NCBI RefSeq assembly: GCF_002105535.1
Contig: NZ_CP015848.1
Span: 3,080,926 to 3,144,925, forward strand
Direction: 5' to 3'
Source of the DNA: Magnetospirillum sp. ME-1
Lineage (GTDB): Bacteria > Pseudomonadota > Alphaproteobacteria > Rhodospirillales > Magnetospirillaceae
DNA length: 64,000 bases
Shown: positions 52,247 through 60,154 of the stretch, piece by piece
Numbering within the stretch: position 1 is the first letter of the stretch
Layout: each line of letters starts with the position of its first letter
Position numbers and translations under genes: made by a program
Notes under the pieces: generated by a model
Database searches by the model: none
What the model was told of the DNA's origin: nothing
What the model saw: only the letters and a program-made list of their open reading frames with translations

Positions 52247-52541
52247 GAGCTTTCTATCGCCATTAAGAGACACGATCAGGCCAGTGGAATATTCTGCCAG
52301 GATGTTTGTGATGAGGAACCTGGCGAACGGACAACAATGGTGAAGGCAGTTACCATCCTCGTCGAGGCCGAGTGGCTTGGTCGTGGTGGTAACGGGTGCT
52401 GACTATGTCCGGTCATGGCACATCTGGGCCGTAGCGGACCTTCGCCCTGAATGGCGGCTGTAGGGGGTAAAGCAGCCAATTGTCTTTTGGAGAGATGCCG
52501 GCGCCCCAGATTGGGACGGCATATTGCCTGACACGCTTGGA
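52247..52541. other. Right-end island segment without a supported gene
   Basis: Nothing here reads as a protein with normal codon bias or a start with a ribosome site. Short open frames on both strands have Pro/Arg-rich nonsense composition. It may hold remnants of earlier insertions. No inverted ends of an insertion sequence were recognised. Confidence 0.5.
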
Positions 52542-52775
52542 TCAATCAGGCCGAACCCGCCACACCATGTTCATGGCGTCCCGCTCGGCAATGTCGGGCC
52601 GCACAATCCTGACAGCCTCAACCGCCTGTTGCTCCTGGCCGTGCCGATCCAGGCCAGCCTCGCGGGCAGTACGGATCGTCGTGTAGATGACCCGGACCAG
52701 GGCTGGTGGATTGTGCTGGGGCTGTTGCATGGCAGCGACCATATCATAACGTCGCCCGACCATCCCATCAGGCAT
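52542..52775 (-). CDS. Possible small hypothetical protein
   Basis: 77 residues from ATG 52775 (MPDGMVGRRYDMVAAMQQPQ); frame open to 52802. The second half (ALVRVIYTTIRTAREAGLDR, then EAVRIVRPDIAERDAMNMVW) has natural amphipathic-helix composition and could be a real conserved small protein. The ribosome site is weak. It is the only coding candidate between the last signalling gene and the island border. Confidence 0.45.
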   Translation of the reverse strand: MPDGMVGRRYDMVAAMQQPQHNPPALVRVIYTTIRTAREAGLDRHGQEQQAVEAVRIVRPDIAERDAMNMVWRVRPD

Positions 52776-52906
52776 CGGTATGACAGCGCATCCTCCATTC
52801 ATTGTTCGCTCGCATTCGCCGCCAGTCGGTAAAATATGTTGGGTAATATGATGGGTTATAGAAATGCTTCGCCTGCAGCCCTTGTCTTCCGCATGTCATA
52901 AGCGGA

Positions 52907-52920
52907 CACCCCCTCCGCCA
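52907..52920 (+). repeat. attR: 14-bp copy of the tRNA-Ser 3' end
   Basis: CACCCCCTCCGCCA, identical to 33965-33978. Immediately followed by TG and the hairpin at 52923-52960, which together look like the original downstream sequence of tRNA-Ser. Confidence 0.85.
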
Positions 52921-52922
52921 TG

Positions 52923-52960
52923 CAAAACAAAAGGCCACCCTCGGGTGGCCTTTTGTTTTG
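52923..52960 (+). terminator. Rho-independent terminator, likely the displaced tRNA-Ser terminator
   Basis: An 18-bp perfect stem CAAAACAAAAGGCCACCC / GGGTGGCCTTTTGTTTTG with a 2-nt gap (effective 4-nt loop) and T-rich 3' arm. There is no gene immediately before it on the plus strand except the attR copy of the tRNA end. The following 52961-53165 stretch contains no gene I can support. Confidence 0.9.
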
Positions 52961-53165
52961 GACCGGTGCGGGGGTGATGAAGAGGCCGCCTGGCCATATT
53001 CGTCCCCTCCACCAGCCGTCTCGAATCTGGCCCATGGAGCATCCTTCTGTTCCTGAGCATAGAGACCGCCATCAAAGTCCGGGGTCAAACGCCAGCGCCC
53101 GGCAGCAAGGGGGTTGCCTGTTGCCGGGGCATCTGTCAATTTCTGGCGACGGAAGGTCTGGGGGC

Positions 53166-53195
53166 TTGCGCAACACCCCGAACCGCCCGTATTTT
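53166..53195 (+). promoter_or_regulatory. Promoter of tRNA-Gly
   Basis: TTGCGC (53166-53171), 18 bp, TATTTT (53190-53195); the mature tRNA begins 12 bp later. It closely parallels the tRNA-Ser promoter. Confidence 0.55.
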
Positions 53196-53207
53196 CTGCG
53201 CCTCGGC

Positions 53208-53281
53208 GCGGGTGTAGCTCAATGGTAGAGCAGAAGCTTCCCAAGCTTACGACGAGGGTTCGATTCCCTTCACCCGCTCCA
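53208..53281 (+). tRNA. tRNA-Gly (anticodon CCC)
   Basis: 74 nt including encoded CCA. Acceptor GCGGGTG pairs with CACCCGC; D arm GCTCAATGGTAGAGC; anticodon loop TTCCCAA gives CCC, reading GGG; T arm GAGGG-TTCGATT-CCCTT. One mismatch stands at the top of the anticodon stem. Closely similar to the classical bacterial glycine CCC tRNA. Confidence 0.95.
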
Positions 53282-53319
53282 ACGCTTTCCCGAAAATCTG
53301 TCCGTAAGAAAATCCGACG

Positions 53320-53682
53320 TCAGCCGGCCATGCGCTGGGATGGTGGGAGGGCTTCGTGGCGGCCCATGTGGTCGATCCAGCGGCGCGCCAGGTTGACCAG
53401 GACGCGGCGTTCCAGGGCGTTGGGGGTGCCGCTGCGCCAGGATTCGAGCAGGCGGTGGGCCGAGGCGGCGATGGCGAGGTGGTCGCTGCGTGGTGGCGCG
53501 TCGTGGGCGAAGTGGGCATCGATGCTTCGCGCCAGGGATTCGAGCGCCTTTCCCACCACTTCGGGAGGGGCGCCGACCGAGCGGGCGACATCGATCTCGT
53601 TGAGAATGCTGATCACCTGCCGATGCTCGGCATCGGCCAGGGCATTTCCCACTGAAAATCGAGTGTCCCAGATCGCAATCAT
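53320..53682 (-). CDS. Hemerythrin-like protein
   Basis: 120 residues from ATG 53682 (MIAIWDTRFSVGNALADAEH). The four-helix bacteriohemerythrin pattern is visible: W-D-x-x-x-SVG start, EHRQVISILNEI, HFAHD, a His-x-His helix (DHLAIAASAHRLLESW) and a last helix WIDHMGRHEA. Several iron ligands are kept but the HFxxE Glu is Asp, the spacing of the third-helix His pair is wider than usual and the final Asp is not in place. Oxygen binding is therefore uncertain. It lies downstream of gltB on the same strand and convergent with tRNA-Gly. Confidence 0.75.
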   Translation of the reverse strand: MIAIWDTRFSVGNALADAEHRQVISILNEIDVARSVGAPPEVVGKALESLARSIDAHFAHDAPPRSDHLAIAASAHRLLESWRSGTPNALERRVLVNLARRWIDHMGRHEALPPSQRMAG

Positions 53683-53818
53683 CCCCATCGTCCCCGAAGC
53701 AACCCTCTCATAGGATGCATCGGCCGGACGCCGATGTTGAGGGGGGGAAACGGGTAGTGGGGCGGTCCGGCCGGAGGAGGGGAAACCTCTCTCCGGCTAG
53801 GCCTTTTAATGCTTCCGG

Positions 53819-56800
53819 TTATTCGGCGGCGGCGATTCGGTCGCGGCCCACCGGATGGGCGAGGTGCGACAGCATCTCCTTCGGCACCACCTGCCAGAAG
53901 CGGGGCAACTCGCGGTCCCAGTCGGCCAGCAGCGATTCCGCCCAGGCCGAGCCGGTGACGGCGGCATGTTCCTGCACCAATGCCTTCAGCACGCCTTCCC
54001 AATGGGGCGTCTCGAGGCGCTGCCAGATGACGCTTTCCGGGTTGACGCGGCGTGCGAAGCTTCCGTCGGCATCGTAGACGAAGGCCATGCCTCCGGTCAT
54101 GCCGGCGGCGAAGTTGGCGCCCACGGGTCCTAAGATCACGGCGGTGCCGCCGGTCATGTATTCGCAGCCGTTGGAGCCGCAGCCCTCGATCACCGTCTCG
54201 GCGCCCGAGTTGCGCACGGCGAAGCGCTCGCCCGCCTGGCCGGCGGCGAACAGCTTGCCGGCGGTGGCGCCGTACAGCACGGTGTTGCCGATGATGGTGT
54301 TGAGGTTGCTCTTGAGATTCGAGGCCACCGGCGGGCGCACGATGATGGTGCCGCCCGACAGGCCCTTGCCCACGTAATCGTTGGAATCGCCGAACACTTC
54401 CAGCGTCAGGCCCTGCACCGCGAAGGCGCCGAGCGATTGCCCGGCCGAGCCCCTGAGGCGCACGGTGACGTGGCCGGGTTCAAGCCCCGTCATGCCGTGG
54501 CGCTTGAAGATCTTGTGGGAAAGCTTGGTGCCGATGGCGCGCTGGACGTTCCTGACGTTGTAGTCCAGCTGCATCTTCTCGCCGTCTTCGAGGGCCGGCT
54601 TGGCGTCGATGATCATCTGGGCGTCCAGGGTCTCGGGCACCTCCTGGGTCTTGTCCTCGACGCAATAGCGCGGGAAGCCGCCGGTGTCGGCCTGGGCCAG
54701 CAGCGGGTTGAGATCCAGATCGTCCAGATGGCTGGCGCCGCGGCTGACCTGATGCAGCAGATCGGCGCGGCCGATTACCTCGGACAAACTGCGCACGCCC
54801 AGCGAGGCGAGGATTTCCCGCACTTCCTCGGCGATGAAGCTGAACAGGTTGACCACCTTCTCCGGGCTGCCGGTGAACTTCTCGCGCAAGGACAGGTCCT
54901 GGGTGCAGACCCCCACCGGGCAGGTATTGGAATGGCACTGGCGGACCATGATGCAGCCCATGGCCACCAGGGAGCTGGTGCCGATGCCGAATTCCTCGGC
55001 GCCCAGCATGGCGGCGATGACGATGTCGCGGCCGGTCTTCAGGCCGCCGTCGGTCCGGAGCTTCACGCGGTGGCGCAGGCGGTTCAGCGTCAGCACCTGA
55101 TGGGCCTCGGACAGACCCAGCTCCCAGGGCAGGCCGGCGAACTTGATGGAGGTCTGGGGCGAGGCGCCCGTGCCGCCCACATGGCCCGACACCAGGATGG
55201 TGTCGGCCTTGGCCTTGGCCACGCCGGCCGCCACCGTGCCGATGCCCGACCGCGAGACCAGCTTCACCGTGACGCGGGCCTGGGGGTTGATCTGCTTCAA
55301 ATCGTAGATCAGCTGGGCCAGGTCCTCGATGGAATAGATGTCGTGGTGGGGCGGCGGGCTGATCAGCATGACGCCGGGGGTGGCGTGGCGCAGCTTGGCG
55401 ATCTCCACCGTCACCTTGAAGCCGGGCAGCTGGCCGCCCTCGCCGGGCTTGGCCCCTTGCGCCACCTTGATCTCGATCTCGCGGCACATGTTGAGGTATT
55501 CGGCGGTGACGCCGAAGCGGCCCGAGGCGATCTGCTTGACCGCCGAATTGGCGTTGTCGCCGTTGGGGCGCGGACGATAGCGCTCGCGGTCCTCGCCGCC
55601 CTCGCCCGACACCGACTTGGCGCCGATGCGGTTCATGGCGATGTTGAGCGTGCCGTGGGCCTCGGGGCTCAGCGCGCCGAGCGACATGCCCGGGGTGAGG
55701 AAGCGCTTCCTGATCTCGGTGATGCTTTCCACCTCGTCCAGGCTGACGGGCGCACCCGCCGGCTTCAGGTCGAGGAGGTCGCGGATGGTGATGGGCGGCA
55801 GCTTGCGCATGCCGTCCGAGTACTTCTTGTAGGTGGCATAGGAATCGCTGGCCACCGCCATCTGCAGCAGGTGGATCAGGCTGCCGTCGAAGGAATGGGC
55901 CTCGGCGCCCCGGCGGTAGCGGTAGAAGCCGCCGATGGGCAAAGCGGGGACCGGGCCGCCGAAGCCAGCGGCGTGCTGCTCCACCGTCTTCTTCTGGATG
56001 CCGCCAAGGCCGATGCCGGAGATGCGGCTGGTCATGCCGGGGAAGAACTCGGCCACCAGGGTGCGCGACAGGCCCACCGCCTCGAAATTGTAGCCGCCGC
56101 GATAGGAACTGACGATGGAGATGCCCATCTTGGCCATGATCTTCAGCAGGCCCTGGTCCAGGGCGTACTTGTAGCGCCGCACGCATTCCTCCAGCGGCAT
56201 GGAGCCGAACAGGCCCCGGCGCTGGCGCTCGGCGATGGCTTCCTGGGCCAGATAGGCGTTGACCGTGGTGGCGCCGACCCCGATCAGCACGGCGAAGTAA
56301 TGCACGTCCAGGCACTCGCCCGAGCGCACGTTGAGCGAGGTCCAGGTGCGCAAGGACAGGCGGACCAGATGGGAATGCACGCCGCCAGCGGCCAGGATCA
56401 TGGGGATGGCGGCGCGGGATTCGCTCACCGCCTCGTCGGTGAGGATCAGATGGGTACAGCCGCCCCTCACCGCCTCTTCCGATTCGCGGCGCACGCGGGC
56501 CAGGGCGTCGCGCAGGGCCTCGATGCCGCCCTTGGGATCAAAGGTGCAGTCGATGGAGGCCGCCGCCTCGCCCATGTACTTGCGCATGGCGGCGAATTCG
56601 GCGTTGGACAGCACCGGGCTTTCCAGTTGCAGCAGGTCGCACTGGCTTTCATCCTCGTCGAGGATGTTGCCCAGATTGCCCAGCCGGGTGCGCAAGCTCA
56701 TCACGCGGGATTCGCGAAGTGAGTCGATGGGCGGGTTGGTCACCTGGCTGAAGTTCTGCTTGAAGAAATGGTGCAGGCCGCGATAGCCCGCCGACAGCAC

Positions 56801-58348
56801 CGCCAGCGGGGTGTCGTCGCCCATGGAGCCCACCGCCTCCTTGGCGTCCTCGACCATGGGGTGGAGGATCAGTTCCATGTCCTCCATGGTCATGCCGTAG
56901 GCGGCCTGGCGGCGCTTCAGCTCGTCCGAGGACAGCTCGGCCGGTTCGGGCGCCCCGGTACGCACCAGGGAATCCAGCTCGGTGATGCGCTTGACCCAGG
57001 CGGAATAGTTGCGGCGCGAGGACAGCAGGTCCTTGATCTCGCCGTCACGGTAGAACTTGCCGGCGTCGAGATCGATGGCGATGCTTTGCCCCGGTCCGAC
57101 GCGGCCCTTTTCCACCACGTCGCAATCCTTGACCTTCACCATGCCGGTCTCGGACCCCAGGATCAGCAGGCCTGTCCTGGTGATGGTGAAGCGCATGGGG
57201 CGAAGGCCGTTGCGGTCGACGCCCGCCACCGCCCACTGGCCGTCGGTGGCGCAGATGGCGGCCGGGCCGTCCCACGGCTCGATCACCGAGTTGCAATAGC
57301 CGAAGAAGGTGCGGTGCGCTTCCGGCATCAGGGCGTTGGAGCCCAAGCTCTCCGGGATCAGCATCTGCTTGACCAGCGGCGCCGGGCGCCCGGCGCGGCA
57401 CATCACCTCGAACACGTTGTCGAGCGCGGCGGAATCGGAACCGCCCGGCTGGACGATGGGCTTCAAATCGTCCATGGAGGCGCCGAACACCTCGTGCTCC
57501 ATGCGCGGCTCGTGGGCCTTCATCCAGTTGATGTTGCCCGTCAGCGTGTTGATCTCGCCGTTATGGGCCAGCATGCGGAAGGGCTGGGCCAGACGCCAGG
57601 TGGGGAAGGTGTTGGTGGAATAGCGCTGGTGATAGATGGCGAAGCGCGACACGAAGCGCTCGTCCAAGAGGTCGGGATAGAAGCTGGTCAGCTGCTCGGC
57701 CAGGAACATGCCCTTGTAGATGATGGAGCGGCACGACAGCGAGCAGATGTAGAAATCGGTGATGTGGCTGGCCAGCACCCGCTTCTCGATGCGCCGGCGG
57801 ATGACGAACAGATCGGCCTCGAAGCGCTCCTCGGGGGTGCCGAGCGTGTTGGCGATCATGATCTGCTCGATCTCGGGCCGCGTGGCGTTGGCCTTCTCGC
57901 CGATGATGGAGACGTCCACCGGCACCTGGCGCCAGCCGTAGATCTGGTAGCCGGCGTTGAGAATCTCGGTCTCGACGATGCAGCGGCAACTTTCCTGGGC
58001 GCCCAGATCGGTCTTGGGCAGGAACACCTGGCCCACCGCCAGCCGGCCGGCGGCCACCGCGTGGCCGGTGCGGGCCACGTGGTCCTTGAAGAAGTCCTGG
58101 GGGATCTCGACATGGATGCCGGCGCCGTCGCCGGTCTTGCCGTCGGCGTCGACCGCGCCGCGATGGAACAGCACCGACAGCGCCTGGATGCCGGCCTCCA
58201 CCACGTCGCGCCGGGGCTTGCCGTCCAGCGCCGCCACCATGCCGACGCCGCAGGCGTCGTGCGGGCTGGTGTCGATGCCGGCGGATTCCAGCTTGGCGGC
58301 GTTCTCCAGATACTCGGCAACGAATTGCTCGCCGTGATTCCGGGACAT
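53819..58348 (-). CDS. gltB: Glutamate synthase (NADPH) large chain
   Basis: 1509 residues, full length. Class II glutamine amidotransferase domain with nucleophile in DACGVGMVAALDGK (the N-terminus is processed to expose Cys), central domain, FMN-binding synthase domain (GGKTGRDI-type loop, here LRTDGGLKTGRDIVIAAMLG), the 3Fe-4S cysteines in CIMVRQCHSNTCPVGVCTQD, and a C-terminal GXGXG domain (RGSAGQSLGAF, GGTIIVRPP). It makes two glutamates from glutamine and 2-oxoglutarate. Start ATG 58348 with GGAGAG at ideal spacing; ATG 58360 is less likely. It follows gltD across a 142-bp gap holding a fold-back repeat. Confidence 0.97.
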   Translation of the reverse strand: MSRNHGEQFVAEYLENAAKLESAGIDTSPHDACGVGMVAALDGKPRRDVVEAGIQALSVLFHRGAVDADGKTGDGAGIHVEIPQDFFKDHVARTGHAVAAGRLAVGQVFLPKTDLGAQESCRCIVETEILNAGYQIYGWRQVPVDVSIIGEKANATRPEIEQIMIANTLGTPEERFEADLFVIRRRIEKRVLASHITDFYICSLSCRSIIYKGMFLAEQLTSFYPDLLDERFVSRFAIYHQRYSTNTFPTWRLAQPFRMLAHNGEINTLTGNINWMKAHEPRMEHEVFGASMDDLKPIVQPGGSDSAALDNVFEVMCRAGRPAPLVKQMLIPESLGSNALMPEAHRTFFGYCNSVIEPWDGPAAICATDGQWAVAGVDRNGLRPMRFTITRTGLLILGSETGMVKVKDCDVVEKGRVGPGQSIAIDLDAGKFYRDGEIKDLLSSRRNYSAWVKRITELDSLVRTGAPEPAELSSDELKRRQAAYGMTMEDMELILHPMVEDAKEAVGSMGDDTPLAVLSAGYRGLHHFFKQNFSQVTNPPIDSLRESRVMSLRTRLGNLGNILDEDESQCDLLQLESPVLSNAEFAAMRKYMGEAAASIDCTFDPKGGIEALRDALARVRRESEEAVRGGCTHLILTDEAVSESRAAIPMILAAGGVHSHLVRLSLRTWTSLNVRSGECLDVHYFAVLIGVGATTVNAYLAQEAIAERQRRGLFGSMPLEECVRRYKYALDQGLLKIMAKMGISIVSSYRGGYNFEAVGLSRTLVAEFFPGMTSRISGIGLGGIQKKTVEQHAAGFGGPVPALPIGGFYRYRRGAEAHSFDGSLIHLLQMAVASDSYATYKKYSDGMRKLPPITIRDLLDLKPAGAPVSLDEVESITEIRKRFLTPGMSLGALSPEAHGTLNIAMNRIGAKSVSGEGGEDRERYRPRPNGDNANSAVKQIASGRFGVTAEYLNMCREIEIKVAQGAKPGEGGQLPGFKVTVEIAKLRHATPGVMLISPPPHHDIYSIEDLAQLIYDLKQINPQARVTVKLVSRSGIGTVAAGVAKAKADTILVSGHVGGTGASPQTSIKFAGLPWELGLSEAHQVLTLNRLRHRVKLRTDGGLKTGRDIVIAAMLGAEEFGIGTSSLVAMGCIMVRQCHSNTCPVGVCTQDLSLREKFTGSPEKVVNLFSFIAEEVREILASLGVRSLSEVIGRADLLHQVSRGASHLDDLDLNPLLAQADTGGFPRYCVEDKTQEVPETLDAQMIIDAKPALEDGEKMQLDYNVRNVQRAIGTKLSHKIFKRHGMTGLEPGHVTVRLRGSAGQSLGAFAVQGLTLEVFGDSNDYVGKGLSGGTIIVRPPVASNLKSNLNTIIGNTVLYGATAGKLFAAGQAGERFAVRNSGAETVIEGCGSNGCEYMTGGTAVILGPVGANFAAGMTGGMAFVYDADGSFARRVNPESVIWQRLETPHWEGVLKALVQEHAAVTGSAWAESLLADWDRELPRFWQVVPKEMLSHLAHPVGRDRIAAAE

Positions 58349-58391
58349 GGTGCTCTCCATTCAATGCGGGCGAGGCCCGTAGCGTTTCCTT

Positions 58392-58482
58392 GCTGTCATC
58401 CTGAGCGCCGCGAAGGATCTTTCAGGGGCTGACGGCATCCGATTTCGGCTGAAAGATCCCTCACTGCGTTCGGGATGACAGC
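58392..58482. repeat. Fold-back intergenic repeat, copy C (between gltD and gltB)
   Basis: Outer arms GCTGTCATCC and GGGATGACAGC (58392-58401, 58472-58482) enclose inner arms AAGGATCTTTCAG (58412-58424) and CTGAAAGATCCCT (58449-58461). Same family as 4893-4998 and 13293-13390. Being inside the glt operon, it could form a hairpin in the message and modulate gltB relative to gltD. Confidence 0.75.
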
Positions 58483-58490
58483 CTGGGTCC

Positions 58491-59906
58491 CTATTCCGCG
58501 GCCTTCATCGCCACACCCGAGACGTAGCGGTGAATGGCCTCGGCGGCGTCGCGGCCGTCCTTGATGGCCCAGACCACCAGCGAGGCGCCGCGCACGATGT
58601 CGCCGGCGGCGAAGACGCCGGGCAGGCTGGTCATCAGGGCGGCATCGGTCTCGACGGTGCCCCATTGGGAGACCTTGAGGTCGGCGGCGCCGAACAGGGC
58701 GGGCACGTCCTCGGGGTCGAAGCCCAGCGCGGCGATCACCATGTCGGCGGGAAGGGTGAAGCCCGAGCCCTCGATGGCCACCGGGCTCTGGCGGCCCGAG
58801 GCATCGGGCATGCCCAGATGCATGCGCACGGCCTTGACGCCTTCGGCCTTGCCCTTGCCGCTGACGGCTTCGGGGGCGGCCATCCAGACGAACTCGACGC
58901 CTTCCTCCTCGGCATGGGCCACTTCGCGCTGGGAGCCGGGCATGTTGGCCCGATCGCGGCGATAGAGGCACTTCACCGACTTGGCGCCCTGGCGGATGGC
59001 GGTGCGCACGCAATCCATGGCGGTGTCGCCGCCGCCGATGACCACCACGTTCTTGGCCCTCGCGTCGAAGCCTTCGACCGTATCGCCGAGATCGCGGCGG
59101 TTCTGGGCGATGAGGTAGTCGAGCGCGGCATGGACGCCCGGCAGGTCCGCGCCGGAAATGCCCAGCGGCTTGGCCTTGTAGACGCCGGTGGCGATCAGCA
59201 CGGCGTCGTGGCGGGCGCGCAGTTCGGCGAAGGAGACGGCCTTGCCGATCTCCGCCCCGGTCTCGAATTTGACGCCGGCCTCCGCCAGCAGGCGGATGCG
59301 GCGCTCCACCACGTCCTTTTCCAGCTTGAAGCCGGGAATGCCGTAGATCAAAAGGCCGCCCATGCGGTCGTGGCGGTCGTAGACGGTGACGGCGTGGCCC
59401 TTGCGGCGCAAGGATTCCGCCGCCGCCAGCCCGGCCGGGCCGCCGCCGATGATGCCCACCGAGCGTCCCGATTCGGCGCCGGGCAGCACGGGCTTGACCC
59501 AGCCTTGGGCGAAGGCGGTCTCGGTGATGTGCTTCTCCACCGCGCCGATGGTGACGTTGCCGTGGGTGGATTGCTCCAGCACGCAATTGCCTTCGCACAG
59601 GCGGTCCTGGGGGCAGATGCGGCCGCAGATCTCGGGGAAGGTGTTGGTGGAAGACGAGACGGCATAGGCCTCCTCCATCCGGTCCTGGGCCACCAGCATC
59701 AGCCAGTCGGGGACGTTGTTGCCCAGCGGACAGTGGATGGAGCAGAAGGGGATGCCGCATTGCTCGCAGCGCGATGCCTGCTCGCCGGCCCGGTCGGGAG
59801 TGAAGGCGGTGCTGATCTCGCCGAAATCCTTACGACGTTCGGCAGGGCCGCGCTTTTCGGGCTGGCGCTGATGGAGATGGGTGAACTGCAGCATCTTGCG
59901 GGGCAT
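58491..59906 (-). CDS. gltD: Glutamate synthase (NADPH) small chain
   Basis: 471 residues. Two N-terminal four-cysteine clusters (CEQCGIPFCSIHCPLG and CGRICPQDRLCEGNC) precede an FAD-binding motif IIGGGPAGLAAAESL and an NADPH-binding motif VIGGGDTAMDCV, ending in the FAD site GVFAAGDIVRGASLVVWAI. It passes electrons from NADPH to GltB. Start ATG 59906 with GAGG 7 nt upstream; the frame is open to 59963. First gene of the gltD-gltB pair. Its upstream region contains three copies of an AAAATARGYCA element. Confidence 0.96.
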   Translation of the reverse strand: MPRKMLQFTHLHQRQPEKRGPAERRKDFGEISTAFTPDRAGEQASRCEQCGIPFCSIHCPLGNNVPDWLMLVAQDRMEEAYAVSSSTNTFPEICGRICPQDRLCEGNCVLEQSTHGNVTIGAVEKHITETAFAQGWVKPVLPGAESGRSVGIIGGGPAGLAAAESLRRKGHAVTVYDRHDRMGGLLIYGIPGFKLEKDVVERRIRLLAEAGVKFETGAEIGKAVSFAELRARHDAVLIATGVYKAKPLGISGADLPGVHAALDYLIAQNRRDLGDTVEGFDARAKNVVVIGGGDTAMDCVRTAIRQGAKSVKCLYRRDRANMPGSQREVAHAEEEGVEFVWMAAPEAVSGKGKAEGVKAVRMHLGMPDASGRQSPVAIEGSGFTLPADMVIAALGFDPEDVPALFGAADLKVSQWGTVETDAALMTSLPGVFAAGDIVRGASLVVWAIKDGRDAAEAIHRYVSGVAMKAAE

Positions 59907-59937
59907 GGCACATCCTCGAGCCCAGGGGTCGGGGTGG

Positions 59938-60018
59938 AAAAATAAGTCAGAAACCATGACCAATCAACGGAAATCGGCAAAATAGGTCAGTCATGCTGGC
60001 ATAAAACAAAATAAGCCA
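59938..60018. promoter_or_regulatory. Three repeats AAAATARGYCA upstream of gltD
   Basis: AAAAATAAGTCA (59938-59949), CAAAATAGGTCA (59978-59989) and CAAAATAAGCCA (60007-60018) stand in the AT-rich gap before gltD, with starts 40 and 29 bp apart. They could bind an activator or repressor of glutamate synthase. No sigma-54 -24/-12 pair with correct spacing was found. Confidence 0.5.
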
Positions 60019-60154
60019 CCTCTGGCGGAATTGTGGGCCAATGGAATGTGTGGAATTGCCGGGGTGCATAGTCCCATATCGGACCTTTCCGTTTCCCTTC
60101 CGAGTCGCGGGCCTCGGTGCTATAAGGGGGCAGCCGTATACGGGGGGCACCCGA

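Larger units (their letters stand above)
33979..52920 (+). mobile_element. Integrated genomic island in tRNA-Ser
   Basis: 18,942 bp between a tRNA-Ser 3' end and an exact 14-bp copy of that end. It opens with a tyrosine integrase, followed by an AlpA-type regulator, a primase-helicase and small plasmid/phage-like genes, then cargo. The sequence is less GC-rich than its surroundings. Directly beyond the right repeat lies a strong hairpin terminator (52923-52960) with no gene of its own, which fits the original tRNA-Ser terminator displaced by the insertion. The element lacks phage structural or conjugation genes and its integrase is broken, so it is probably fixed unless helped in trans. Confidence 0.88.

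Noticed and set aside
52276-52545. Minus-strand 89-codon frame near the island right end, considered as transposase remnant
   Set aside because: No transposase motif, poor composition and no inverted repeats.
54437-56722. A 761-codon open frame on plus opposite gltB
   Set aside because: Shadow frame; gltB is complete and conserved on the other strand.
59900-60020. Possible sigma-54 promoter before gltD
   Set aside because: GG-N10-GC spacing of -24/-12 elements could not be matched.
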